NCBI GenBank assembly: GCA_003694905.1
Contig: RFJM01000096.1
Coordinates: 1-8,444, forward strand
Length of the DNA stretch: 8,444 nt
Source of the DNA: Caldilineae bacterium
GTDB taxonomy: Bacteria > Chloroflexota > Anaerolineae > J102
Direction of reading: 5' to 3'
Shown: positions 1 to 6,518 of the stretch, one piece after another
Layout of the letters: the number at the start of each line of letters is the position of its first letter
Numbering within the stretch: the first letter of the stretch is position 1
Position numbers and translations under genes: made by a program
The notes under the pieces: model-generated
Told to the model about the DNA's origin: nothing
What the model saw: the letters and a program-made list of their open reading frames with translations, nothing else
The model's database searches: none

Positions 1-815
1 ATATCGGCACCGCGCACGATGCCGACCGCCGTGGTCGCGGCCGTGCCCTCGGCCCGTTGGTCCGGCGGCAGGTCGAGGGTGTAGCCGATAAAGGACTTGC
101 GGCTGGCACCGAGCAAGAGAGGATACCCCATGGCCTTGATTTCGTCCAGTCTGTTCAACAACTCCAGGTTTTGCTCCACGGTCTTGCCAAAGCCAATGCC
201 CGGATCCAGAATGATGTGATGGTCGGGAATGCCTGCACGGTGAGCGAGGTCCAGGCTGATCCCCAGTTCGCGCTTTACATCTTCGATGAGGTTTTCGTAC
301 TCCATGCCCACGTAGCGGCCGCCCAGCGCCGGATCGATGACGGCGCGTTTGGGGTTGGAGCGATTGTGCATGAGGACAACAGGGGCGCCGGCAGCAGCCA
401 CCACCGATGCCAGTTCGGGGTCGAGCCGCAGGCCCCATACATCGTTGACGATGTCGGCACCGGCCTCCAGCGCAGCCACGGCCACCTCGGCCTTGCTGGT
501 GTCGATCGAAATGGGGGCATCGGTTATCTCTCGCAGGGCCTTCAAGACGGGAAGGACGCGGCGTTTTTCCTCGGCCGCGGTGATGGGTTCCGAGCCCGGC
601 CGCGTGCTCTCGCCTCCCACATCCAGCAAATCGGCACCGGCATCCAGCATCTGGCGGGCCTGGACCAGCGCGGCCTCGATGCTGTCCGCCCGAGAAAGCA
701 GCCCATCGCCCGAGAAGCTGTCGGGGGTGACGTTGAGGATGCCCATGATATAGGTGCGCCGTCCCCACTCGAAGGTGGTGGAGCGAACGCGCAGTGGTGT
801 AAGGGTGTTGGTCAT
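1..815 (-). CDS. folP: Dihydropteroate synthase, C-terminus cut by window edge
   Basis: Cytoplasmic folate-pathway enzyme that condenses 6-hydroxymethyl-7,8-dihydropterin pyrophosphate with p-aminobenzoate to give 7,8-dihydropteroate; it is the sulfonamide target. Translation of the minus strand from the ATG at 815 gives 271 whole codons with every DHPS signature in order: LNVTPDSFS (residues 27-35), GGESTRPG (67-74), IDT (104-106), a VND segment (123-125), DPGIGFGK (204-211) and GASRKSFIG (236-244). The TIM-barrel family is usually about 270-290 residues, so only the final strand, with its usual RVHD motif, is missing beyond base 1. No strong Shine-Dalgarno precedes the ATG, but the N-terminus fits the family and no better start is visible. 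It follows the response regulator gene on the same strand after 163 bp, yet has its own promoter there, so co-transcription is not required. Identity is certain; the exact start is likely. Confidence 0.97.
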   Translation of the reverse strand, partial: MTNTLTPLRVRSTTFEWGRRTYIMGILNVTPDSFSGDGLLSRADSIEAALVQARQMLDAGADLLDVGGESTRPGSEPITAAEEKRRVLPVLKALREITDAPISIDTSKAEVAVAALEAGADIVNDVWGLRLDPELASVVAAAGAPVVLMHNRSNPKRAVIDPALGGRYVGMEYENLIEDVKRELGISLDLAHRAGIPDHHIILDPGIGFGKTVEQNLELLNRLDEIKAMGYPLLLGASRKSFIGYTLDLPPDQRAEGTAATTAVGIVRGAD

Positions 816-874
816 GTCCGGAAAAACAGTCGGGTTCAAAGGATGGTGAAGTAGGAATCGCTGGGGTTTTCCCA

Positions 875-919
875 CGGGCGCGCGGTTGTCCGGCGCGCGT
901 AGGAATGCGCGCACGCCCG
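875..919 (-). other. Inverted repeats in the folP leader
   Basis: Bases 875-884 and 910-919 pair over 10 positions. In the minus-strand RNA the one non-Watson-Crick position (881/913) becomes a G-U wobble. Inside it a second hairpin is possible: GCGCGC at 893-898 with GCGCGC at 907-912, loop of 8. The inner hairpin competes with the last three pairs of the outer stem, so two alternative folds exist. The octamer gtaggaat occurs twice in this leader (851-858 and in the loop at 899-906). There is no T tract, so it is not a classic intrinsic terminator. A regulatory role is speculative. Confidence 0.4.
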
Positions 920-942
920 AAGTGCTGCGTGCCGCGAGGGGC

Positions 943-972
943 ATTATAGGGAGAACGGGGGGCAGACGCCAA
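943..972 (-). promoter_or_regulatory. Sigma70-type promoter for folP
   Basis: On the minus strand there is TTGGCG (972-967; 4 of 6 match to TTGACA), an 18-bp spacer, and a perfect TATAAT (948-943). The -35 box begins 7 bp beyond the response regulator stop codon. Transcription would start near 936, leaving a leader of about 120 nt before the folP ATG at 815. Box identities are read directly; activity is inferred. Confidence 0.6.
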
Positions 973-978
973 GCCGGC

Positions 979-1653
979 TCATGGACTGCCGGGTTGATCT
1001 GCTTCCAGCAAGCCCCTGCGAGCGGCGTAGGCTACCAGTTCCGCCCGGCTACCGAATCCCAGCTTCTCCATAGCTCTGGCGCGATATGTTTCCACCGTTT
1101 TCACGCTAAGATGCAGAGCGTCGGCAATCTCGCGATTGGTGAAGCCCCGAGCCACACGGCGGATCACCTGCTGCTCCCGTTGGCTGAGCAGATCCCAGGG
1201 ATCGGCACCCGGCTCCGGCGCTGGCAGGATATCCTGCAAAAGTGTTCTCGTTAGTGAGGGATGGACGTATACTTCCCCACGCATTACGGCGCGGATGGCC
1301 GTGAGTAGTTCCTGGTCCGCGGCCGATTTGACCACGTAGCCGTCGGCACCAAGACGCAAGGCCTCGCGCAGATAACCCTCGTCGGCATGCATGGTGAGGA
1401 TGAGCACGCGCGGCTGTGGCAGCAGACGCTGGAGTTCGCTCAGGATGCGCAGCCCGCTGACACCGGGCATGGTGAGATCAAGCAAAACCACATCGGGGTT
1501 GAGTTGTTTGGCCAGAGTCAGGGCCTGGAATCCGTTTTCGGCCTCGCCCACCGTTTCCATGTCGGGCTGTGCGTCCAGCAGCAGCCGCAGACCGGAACGC
1601 ATGACGGCATGGTCGTCGGCGAGGAGCAAGCGAATGGGAGCAGGTCTGTTCAT
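979..1653 (-). CDS. NarL/LuxR-family response regulator
   Basis: DNA-binding transcription factor of a two-component system, 224 residues, the normal length for the NarL/FixJ class. The receiver domain spans about residues 7-122: acidic pair D13/D14, phospho-acceptor D59 in the VLLDLTMPG segment, switch threonine T87 and lysine K109. The C-terminal LuxR-type helix-turn-helix is at about 155-215 with the LSQRE start (156-160), GFTNREIA (170-177) and LSVKTVETY (182-190). Start ATG at 1653 is well supported: it overlaps the kinase stop as ATGA and has an AAAGGAGG ribosome binding site inside the kinase tail. It should be phosphorylated by the kinase encoded immediately upstream. Its targets are unknown; the divergent region upstream of the kinase is a plausible autoregulatory site. 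Family call is firm; no specific orthologue is named. Confidence 0.96.
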   Translation of the reverse strand: MNRPAPIRLLLADDHAVMRSGLRLLLDAQPDMETVGEAENGFQALTLAKQLNPDVVLLDLTMPGVSGLRILSELQRLLPQPRVLILTMHADEGYLREALRLGADGYVVKSAADQELLTAIRAVMRGEVYVHPSLTRTLLQDILPAPEPGADPWDLLSQREQQVIRRVARGFTNREIADALHLSVKTVETYRARAMEKLGFGSRAELVAYAARRGLLEADQPGSP

Positions 1654-3140
1654 GTCCGCACCACCTCCTTTCCCTCGGCAGCGGAGCTTTGGGTGGGCAG
1701 AGGGATACGCAAATAGACGGTACAGCCCTTTCCGGGCGCAGATTCGATCTGAAGCTCACCTCCCACCAACTCGGCCCGCTCCTTCATGCCGTAGATTCCG
1801 AATTGCGAGCGGTTGTAACCATCGCCCAGCACCCTCCCTACATCGAAGCCACGGCCATTGTCCTCTACGATGACGGAGAGGATGTTGTCATGGGCCTGCA
1901 GGAGGACGGAGATCTCGGTGCAGGCGGCGTGGCGGGCTGCGTTGATGAGGGCCTCCTGCACAATGCGGTAGACCGTGGTTTCCAGCAGAGGCGAGAGGGG
2001 CACATCCTCCATATCTACCACCTCGATGCGCACCGGCACGCCGAAGCGCTGGCGGTATTCATCGGCGTAGAGCAGCAAGGCCGTGACCAAACCGAGGTCG
2101 TCGAGGGCCATGGGGCGCAGGTCTCGCGCGAGACGGCGCACATCCTCGACGGTCGTGCCGAGCACATGGCGCAGGTCACCGAGGCGGGCGCGCATGACTT
2201 GTTCGTTGGGTGCCTCCTCCACATTGCGCAGTCCCACCACGAGGGAGGCCAGGGCCTGAGCGGTTTCATCGTGCAGCTCTCGCGCTACACGACGGCGCTC
2301 TTCCTCTTGGGCGTGAATGATGCGCTGTAAGTAGAATTGGCGCATCCTTTCTCTCTGCTCACATTCTGCGATCCGTCGTTGCACCTCTTCGATCAGTGCA
2401 TTGAAGGCTGCAGCCAGGGCTCCGATTTCGTCGTTGGCCGTCATTTCCACCCGCCGGGAGTAGTCGCCTTGCTCGGCGGCCGCGGCCGCGTCGGCCAGGG
2501 CCAAAACCGGTCGGGTCAGCCACCACGTCAGGCCAAAGGCCGCAGCCACTCCCACCAGTGTGATCATAACAAAGACCACCACCAGTTGCCGGGTGAGCGT
2601 GTTCACCGTCTGCCACATGGACGCTTCTCCCAACCCAACCCGGATCTCGCCGGCGGCACCCCCCAGGATGGGCGCCGTTGTTTCCAGAATGGCTTCACTG
2701 CCCGCATTCACCAGCCGTTGGCGGTAGGCGGTGGTGTCGGAGCGGAGGTAGTCGCCGAAGCTGATAATGTAAGCTTCTTCGAAGTCCGGGCCCAGCGAGG
2801 AGGCCAGGACGCGTCCCTCCGCGTCCAGAATCAAGATGTAGCGCAGGTCCCGGTTGTAGAGCCAGGCATCTTCCAGGATGGCGTTGAGGGTCTCGACATC
2901 GTTGCACATGACGAGATCGGCACAACGCGCGCCCACCTCGCGCGCGACCGACATGCCCTGTTGTTGGAGTTGGTGGCGCAGACTGCCGATGACCATGCGC
3001 CGCGTTTGCATGGTGATCAGCAGACCGGGGACAATGCCCATGGCCAGGACCAGGACGAGGATCTTGGTGCGAATGCTGACACCGTTGGCCCATTGCCAGA
3101 TGCGCCGGCGCCAGAGTCGCGAAAAGATCAGGAACAACAT
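1650..3140 (-). CDS. Membrane sensor histidine kinase, HAMP + HisKA_3 + HATPase_c
   Basis: Sensor kinase of the NarX/DegS class, 496 residues. After a basic cytoplasmic N-terminus comes TM1 (about 25-45), an extracytoplasmic sensor region (about 46-184), TM2 (about 186-208), a HAMP domain (about 208-262), a coiled-coil linker, HisKA_3 with phospho-acceptor H290 in the RELHDE segment, and an ATPase domain: N-box EALIN (396-400), DNGRGFD (427-433), FGIYGMKER (447-455) and the final GKGCTVYLRIP strand. All catalytic boxes are intact. The sensor region contains C73 and C79 (CX5C) and has no family I can name beyond a Cache-like guess. It overlaps the response regulator by 4 bp, so the two form an operon and a cognate pair. 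The ATG at 3140 is the first after an in-frame stop at 3177-3179; I see no clear Shine-Dalgarno. The signal sensed is unknown. Confidence 0.95.
   Translation of the reverse strand: MLFLIFSRLWRRRIWQWANGVSIRTKILVLVLAMGIVPGLLITMQTRRMVIGSLRHQLQQQGMSVAREVGARCADLVMCNDVETLNAILEDAWLYNRDLRYILILDAEGRVLASSLGPDFEEAYIISFGDYLRSDTTAYRQRLVNAGSEAILETTAPILGGAAGEIRVGLGEASMWQTVNTLTRQLVVVFVMITLVGVAAAFGLTWWLTRPVLALADAAAAAEQGDYSRRVEMTANDEIGALAAAFNALIEEVQRRIAECEQRERMRQFYLQRIIHAQEEERRRVARELHDETAQALASLVVGLRNVEEAPNEQVMRARLGDLRHVLGTTVEDVRRLARDLRPMALDDLGLVTALLLYADEYRQRFGVPVRIEVVDMEDVPLSPLLETTVYRIVQEALINAARHAACTEISVLLQAHDNILSVIVEDNGRGFDVGRVLGDGYNRSQFGIYGMKERAELVGGELQIESAPGKGCTVYLRIPLPTQSSAAEGKEVVRT
1664..1671 (-). promoter_or_regulatory. 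Strong Shine-Dalgarno for the response regulator
   Basis: The minus strand reads AAAGGAGG at 1671-1664, 10 nt before the ATG at 1653. It lies within the last codons of the histidine kinase, so the regulator can be translated independently of, or coupled to, the upstream gene. It fixes the regulator start. Confidence 0.8.
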
Positions 3141-3543
3141 GGCTGTTGTGCACAGGAGAGGCGGTGGATGGGCTCGTCATGTGAAGTAAGCCCCATGGCC
3201 GGCCCGAACGAACCCCTACTATGCCAAGTATATCACAATTTTGATGATTTGAGATCTTCCTCCGAGGGGGCGTTTCAAAATAGGGGCAGCCGGTGCGCCA
3301 GGCTGGTAAGGGTCCCCCTGCAGGGGTGCGGGCGCTCCCCCGTATCCGCGGCGCCGGCCGACCAGACAGGCGGCCGAGGTTTCAGCTTCTCAGGCAGGGC
3401 TGCATGTAGGCCAGGGTTTCGAGCCTGACCACACGACACGGCAAGCCGAAGCGGTGGGGGGGCCGGTTGGGTGTGGCCGCGGCTTTTCCGGGAGGCGCTG
3501 CCCCCGGCCGTCCCCAATTTGCAACGTACCCCCACATCACCCA
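3141..3543. other. Divergent intergenic region, kinase side and GC-rich core
   Basis: No believable gene lies here. A small AT-rich island at about 3226-3256 holds a minus-strand TATACT (3232-3227; 5 of 6 to TATAAT) that could be the kinase -10, but the -35 at the expected distance (ATCTCA) is poor, so I do not call a promoter. The following block (about 3257-3540) is very GC-rich, with a perfect palindrome CCCCTGCAGGGG (3315-3326) and CGGCCG repeated at 3355-3360 and 3371-3376. Reading frames across it on either strand give low-complexity Pro/Arg/Gly peptides with no recognisable motif. Confidence 0.6.
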
Positions 3544-3548
3544 ATGAT

Positions 3549-3577
3549 TTGATCATGATAGATGATTCCTGTATGAT
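3549..3577 (+). promoter_or_regulatory. Sigma70-type promoter for the DUF2723 gene
   Basis: Plus strand TTGATC (3549-3554; 4 of 6), a spacer of exactly 17 bp and TATGAT (3572-3577; 5 of 6), in an AT-rich island between GC-rich sequences. The start of transcription would be near 3584. Four copies of ATGAT start at 3544, 3555, 3562 and 3573 and overlap the promoter, and ATCATGAT (3552-3559) is a perfect palindrome overlapping the -35 box. Both suggest a regulator-binding site. Boxes are read directly; function is inferred. Confidence 0.55.
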
Positions 3578-3695
3578 GGATCACCACATCCTGGCAGTCA
3601 TCCCCTTGGGTGTTGAGACGCCCGGCAGGGCGCGAATCCGGCCACGAACTGTACGAATCCATCTCCCCTTTGTCTTTCCATTTGTGGCGTGCAGG

Positions 3696-3714
3696 TCCGG
3701 CAGCACCGGAGGAG
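3696..3714 (+). other. Leader hairpin overlapping a stranded Shine-Dalgarno
   Basis: TCCGG (3696-3700), loop CAGCA, CCGGA (3706-3710) form a perfect 5-bp hairpin whose 3' arm runs into GGAGGAG (3708-3714). This is the best ribosome-binding-like sequence in the leader, but the next in-frame ATG is 39 nt downstream at 3754 and no in-frame ATG, GTG or TTG lies between. It may be chance, or a leader element of the membrane-protein mRNA. Confidence 0.3.
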
Positions 3715-3753
3715 AAGACTGACCAAACTCCCTCAAGAAGTTTTGCCGCCCTC

Positions 3754-5658
3754 ATGCGCTTACGCACCTTACTGCCTGCTCCCCTTCTGGGCGTGCTGGC
3801 TTTTTTCTTTTATCGTTTCACGGCTGCCACCGACATTCTGCCGGGCGATCCGGGCGAATTTCAGTTCACATTGCCCCTGGCGGGGGTGTCGCACCCAACC
3901 GGGTATCCACTCTACCACATCCTCGGCTGGTATTGGGAGCGATTCTTTTCCGCGAACCCGGCCCAGGGCGCCAACTATTTCAGCGCCTTATGGGGTGGGG
4001 TAGCAGTCTCCCTATTCTACCTGTTGTGTTACAAAGTGCTACAGGGGATAGGTGAACGTCCGCGTTGGCGGGGCGCCACCGTCTGGCTGGCGACGTTGAC
4101 AACACTCCTCTTTGCCATGAACCCAACCTTCCGCTCCCAGGCCGTGATCGCCGAGGTATATACCCTCCACGCGGCCTTGGTGGCTGCACTCCTGTTGGCA
4201 AGCGTTGTCCACGGAGAGGGAGGGAGTGGGGGAATGGCCTGGTTGCCGGCATTGGTCTTGGGCCTGGGGCTGACTCACCACTTGACCATTGTGCTCATGC
4301 TTCCGGCCGTCCTGCTCTACCTCGCGTGGACCCAGCCTGAGAGCCTGACGCCGGGCAAGCTCCTGCGCACACTGCCCTTTCTCCTCCTTCCGCTTCTCCT
4401 GTACCTCTATATTCCGCTACGCGCCCCGGCGAGCCCCTGGCTCACCCTTCGACTCACAACAACCCGTGCGCTTTCTCTCTTCGACGACAGCGTTCTCGGC
4501 AATCTTCGTTTCATGCTGGGTACCGGCTTCGCGCCTGCGTTGCACACCCCTGGCGAAGCGCTGAGACAGATACCCGCGTCATTGGCACTGTTCGTGCAGC
4601 ATTTCAGTTGGCCGGGGATTCTGCTCATCCTCCTCGGTATCACGGCACTCATCCTGGAAGGCCGGTTGGAGATGCTGGCATTGACGGGGATCGGCTTCCT
4701 GGTTCTGGTCGTATTCAATCTCTTTTACGGTATCGGCGATATCTATACCTTTTATATTCCGCCCTATCTGATCGCCACGGTGTGGCTGGGGGCAGGGATG
4801 GCTTACGGTGTCGAGCTGCTCACGCGCATGGTAGGGGTCCGGCTGCGTTTGCTGTATCTTCTCGCCGCGGCCGGCATTCTGGCAGTCCCCTATTTCCAGA
4901 TCATGCAGACGGATATCCTGGCAGCCCCTCGTCTCGCCATTGCTACGCGTGAACGCTGGCAGGCCCTGCTGACCCGGGCAGGCCTCCCCGAGAACGCCAT
5001 TCTCGTCAGCAACGATCGTGACGAGATGACCCCATTCTATTACATGCAGCAGATTGAAGGGTTGGCTCCGCAAATGACGGGACTATTTCCCCTCATCAGC
5101 CCCGACCCTGCCTGGGCCGATCTCAATACCACCCTGGCCACCGCCCTGGCCACGGGCAGGCCCGTGTACACCATCAAACCCATGCCCGGACTGGAAACCC
5201 TCTATCTGTTGGAGCCCGACGCCGAAGGCACGGTTCGCGTGTTGGGGCCTCAGCCCGCACCCAACCCCAGCTTCGAGCAGCCCTATGGTGACCATCTGCG
5301 CTGGCTAGGCATCGAGTGGCGCGGGGATACCAGCCCCGGTGGACAGATCACCGTCACCCTGTACTGGCGTGTCACGCAATCCCCACCACGTATCTGGCAC
5401 AGCTTTCTCCAGATCTACAACGCCCAGGGCGAGAAGGTGAAACAGGCCAACGATCATCGGCCAGGGGGTGACTATGTCCCTTCGCCCTTGTGGCGAGCGG
5501 GTGATGTCGTTGTCGACCACTTCGTGCTCACCCTGCCCGAGGAACTCCCACCGGGTGACTACACACTGGTTGCAGGCTTCTACGATCCTGTGAGCGGCAG
5601 GCGCTATGCCGACCCGCTGACGGTTGCCTCTCTCGTCTCGCCGGCATATTATGAGTAG
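3754..5658 (+). CDS. DUF2723 (TMEM260-like) membrane protein, putative GT-C glycosyltransferase
   Basis: Polytopic membrane protein of 634 residues. After the first TM (about 8-22), the first extracytoplasmic loop carries the DUF2723 signature: GDPGEF (31-36) and SHPTGYPLY (46-54). Other family-type segments are AEVYTLHA (133-140) and GLTHHL (171-177). About ten hydrophobic segments run to about residue 380. A soluble part follows (about 395-500), then a beta-rich C-terminal domain (about 505-630) with alternating strands such as ITVTLYWRV and YTLVAGFYDP. DUF2723 is related to GT-C glycosyltransferases; the eukaryotic homologue TMEM260 is a protein O-mannosyltransferase. The bacterial substrate here is unknown. 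The frame is open from a GTG at 3610, but those 48 extra residues are polar and atypical, so the ATG just before TM1 was chosen; its Shine-Dalgarno (AAGAAG) is weak. It has its own promoter, divergent from the kinase. Family call firm, activity inferred. Confidence 0.9.
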   Translation: MRLRTLLPAPLLGVLAFFFYRFTAATDILPGDPGEFQFTLPLAGVSHPTGYPLYHILGWYWERFFSANPAQGANYFSALWGGVAVSLFYLLCYKVLQGIGERPRWRGATVWLATLTTLLFAMNPTFRSQAVIAEVYTLHAALVAALLLASVVHGEGGSGGMAWLPALVLGLGLTHHLTIVLMLPAVLLYLAWTQPESLTPGKLLRTLPFLLLPLLLYLYIPLRAPASPWLTLRLTTTRALSLFDDSVLGNLRFMLGTGFAPALHTPGEALRQIPASLALFVQHFSWPGILLILLGITALILEGRLEMLALTGIGFLVLVVFNLFYGIGDIYTFYIPPYLIATVWLGAGMAYGVELLTRMVGVRLRLLYLLAAAGILAVPYFQIMQTDILAAPRLAIATRERWQALLTRAGLPENAILVSNDRDEMTPFYYMQQIEGLAPQMTGLFPLISPDPAWADLNTTLATALATGRPVYTIKPMPGLETLYLLEPDAEGTVRVLGPQPAPNPSFEQPYGDHLRWLGIEWRGDTSPGGQITVTLYWRVTQSPPRIWHSFLQIYNAQGEKVKQANDHRPGGDYVPSPLWRAGDVVVDHFVLTLPEELPPGDYTLVAGFYDPVSGRRYADPLTVASLVSPAYYE

Positions 5659-5663
5659 CGACG

Positions 5664-5706
5664 GCCAGGCGCACTTCCTGCTGCGCGTTTCCGCGCCCGA
5701 CCTGGC
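5664..5706 (+). terminator. Terminator-like nested hairpin after the DUF2723 gene
   Basis: Six bases past the stop, GCCAGG (5664-5669) pairs with CCTGGC (5701-5706), enclosing a GCGCG-TTTC-CGCGC hairpin (5683-5696). It lacks a T tract, so it could be a Rho-associated or mRNA-stabilising end structure rather than an intrinsic terminator. The rest of the gap to 5886 shows no gene, clear promoter or other structure that I can support. Confidence 0.3.
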
Positions 5707-5886
5707 AGGAACCCGATCGCCCTCTTCTTGCATCCCCCGCTCGCTCCTGAGTTTACGGATATCCTTTGCCCCGAGTGAGCGGCGATGCCGCAGGGAGAGA
5801 CCATCCGATGGCGGATCGTCCTCCCGGACCTCTCGCTACCACCTACCTCCGGCTCATGCCGTCTAAACGGACCACCGACCATTACT

Positions 5887-6462
5887 ATGTCCCTTAGCCT
5901 CCCCGAAGATCTGAAAAAACGGCTCCTGGAAGCAGGAGTCCAGGACAAGGCCAGTCTGGAAGCAGCCCTGCAGGCCGACGATGAACTGCGTGCCGACTAC
6001 GAACGCTGGGTCATTGGCCTGGCCCTGCACGAGTTTGCTCAAACGACCGACCAGGCGGGATTGCGCGCTCTGGTCGAGCGTATGCCTTTTCTCCTGGAAG
6101 AAGAGATGATCAGGGCCATCGAAAACGCCATCGCCAAAGCCCTGGAAATCGGAGACGAAGGCAATGCCGACGCGCTGGCTCAACGCCTGAAGGCATTGCG
6201 CCGGCTGCGAGCCGAGCAGGCCGAAAAGGTCGCCTCGCAGCCGATGACGCAGGCGCTCATCGCCTTTGTGCAGGCCCCCGACGATGAGGCAGCTCGTGCG
6301 ATCTTCCGTGAACGGCGAGACCTCCTGGCCAATCAGCAGGCAGAGGCCCTGCTCTTCAGCCATTTCGAAGGCCAGGACTCTACCGCCAAGCTGCACCTGG
6401 AGAAACGGCGCGAGCTCTTCCGGCGGCTCCTGGACGAGGCCAGAGGCCAGTCTGACCGGTAG
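5887..6462 (+). CDS. Hypothetical all-helical protein with two tandem repeats
   Basis: 191 residues, charged, cytoplasmic by composition: no signal peptide, no membrane segment, no cysteine. Residues 1-42 form a short helical lead (LPEDLKKRLLEAG). Residues about 45-110 and about 122-185 align as two copies of one unit: L-A-L-x-x-F-x-Q-x-x-D, then R-A-(L/I), then P/D-x-LL, an amphipathic helix, and a basic tail ending in RRL or FRRLL. I recall similar helical units beside CHAT or TPR domains in Chloroflexota and cyanobacteria, where they are thought to mediate protein contacts; here no effector domain follows. Function unknown. The frame is open from an ATG at 5785, but the extra 34 residues are Pro/Ser-rich and unlike the helical body, so ATG 5887 was chosen. 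Neither start has a convincing Shine-Dalgarno. Same strand as the DUF2723 gene but 228 bp away, so an operon is doubtful. Confidence 0.8.
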   Translation: MSLSLPEDLKKRLLEAGVQDKASLEAALQADDELRADYERWVIGLALHEFAQTTDQAGLRALVERMPFLLEEEMIRAIENAIAKALEIGDEGNADALAQRLKALRRLRAEQAEKVASQPMTQALIAFVQAPDDEAARAIFRERRDLLANQQAEALLFSHFEGQDSTAKLHLEKRRELFRRLLDEARGQSDR

Positions 6463-6474
6463 CCCGCGGGAACA

Positions 6475-6518
6475 AAGGGTACTTATACCTGTCGCCTATC
6501 GTTCGACCCGGTACCCTT
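6475..6518. terminator. Inverted repeat at convergent gene ends
   Basis: AAGGGTAC (6475-6482) and GTACCCTT (6511-6518) are perfect 8-bp complements around a 28-nt loop, between the helical-protein stop (6462) and the last codons of the rhodanese gene (stop 6496-6498). CCCGCGGG at 6463-6470 is a further palindrome. The position suits a bidirectional transcript end, but the long loop and lack of a T tract make this weak. Confidence 0.3.

Noticed and set aside
57..854. Plus-strand open frame (265 codons) opposite folP
   Set aside because: folP on the minus strand shows every DHPS motif. The antisense translation has no recognisable motif and no ribosome binding site.
2337..3428. Long plus-strand open frame (363 codons) opposite the histidine kinase
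   Set aside because: It lies almost wholly antisense to an intact kinase. Its translation is His/Gly/Gln-rich with no domain, as expected from the antisense frame of GC-rich coding DNA.
3253..3543. MITE-like insertion between 9-bp direct repeats
   Set aside because: The block ends show no terminal inverted repeats and there is no transposase. Kept only as a low-interest finding about the direct repeats.
3275..3556. Minus-strand 93-codon frame in the divergent intergenic region
   Set aside because: Low-complexity Pro/Arg/Ala peptide without motif or ribosome binding site. The region shows promoter features instead.
4579..5073. Minus-strand frame of 164 codons inside the DUF2723 gene
   Set aside because: The plus-strand gene has clear family motifs and membrane helices. 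The antisense product is a compositionally odd shadow rich in Gln, Asp and His.
5651..5866. Possible small plus-strand gene overlapping the DUF2723 stop (ATG at 5651)
   Set aside because: Ser/Arg/Pro-rich peptide, no ribosome binding site, no motif and a terminator-like structure in it.
5863..6396. Minus-strand frame of 177 codons opposite the helical protein
   Set aside because: The plus-strand frame shows a clear internal repeat and amphipathic helices. The antisense frame shows only its mirror hydrophobicity.
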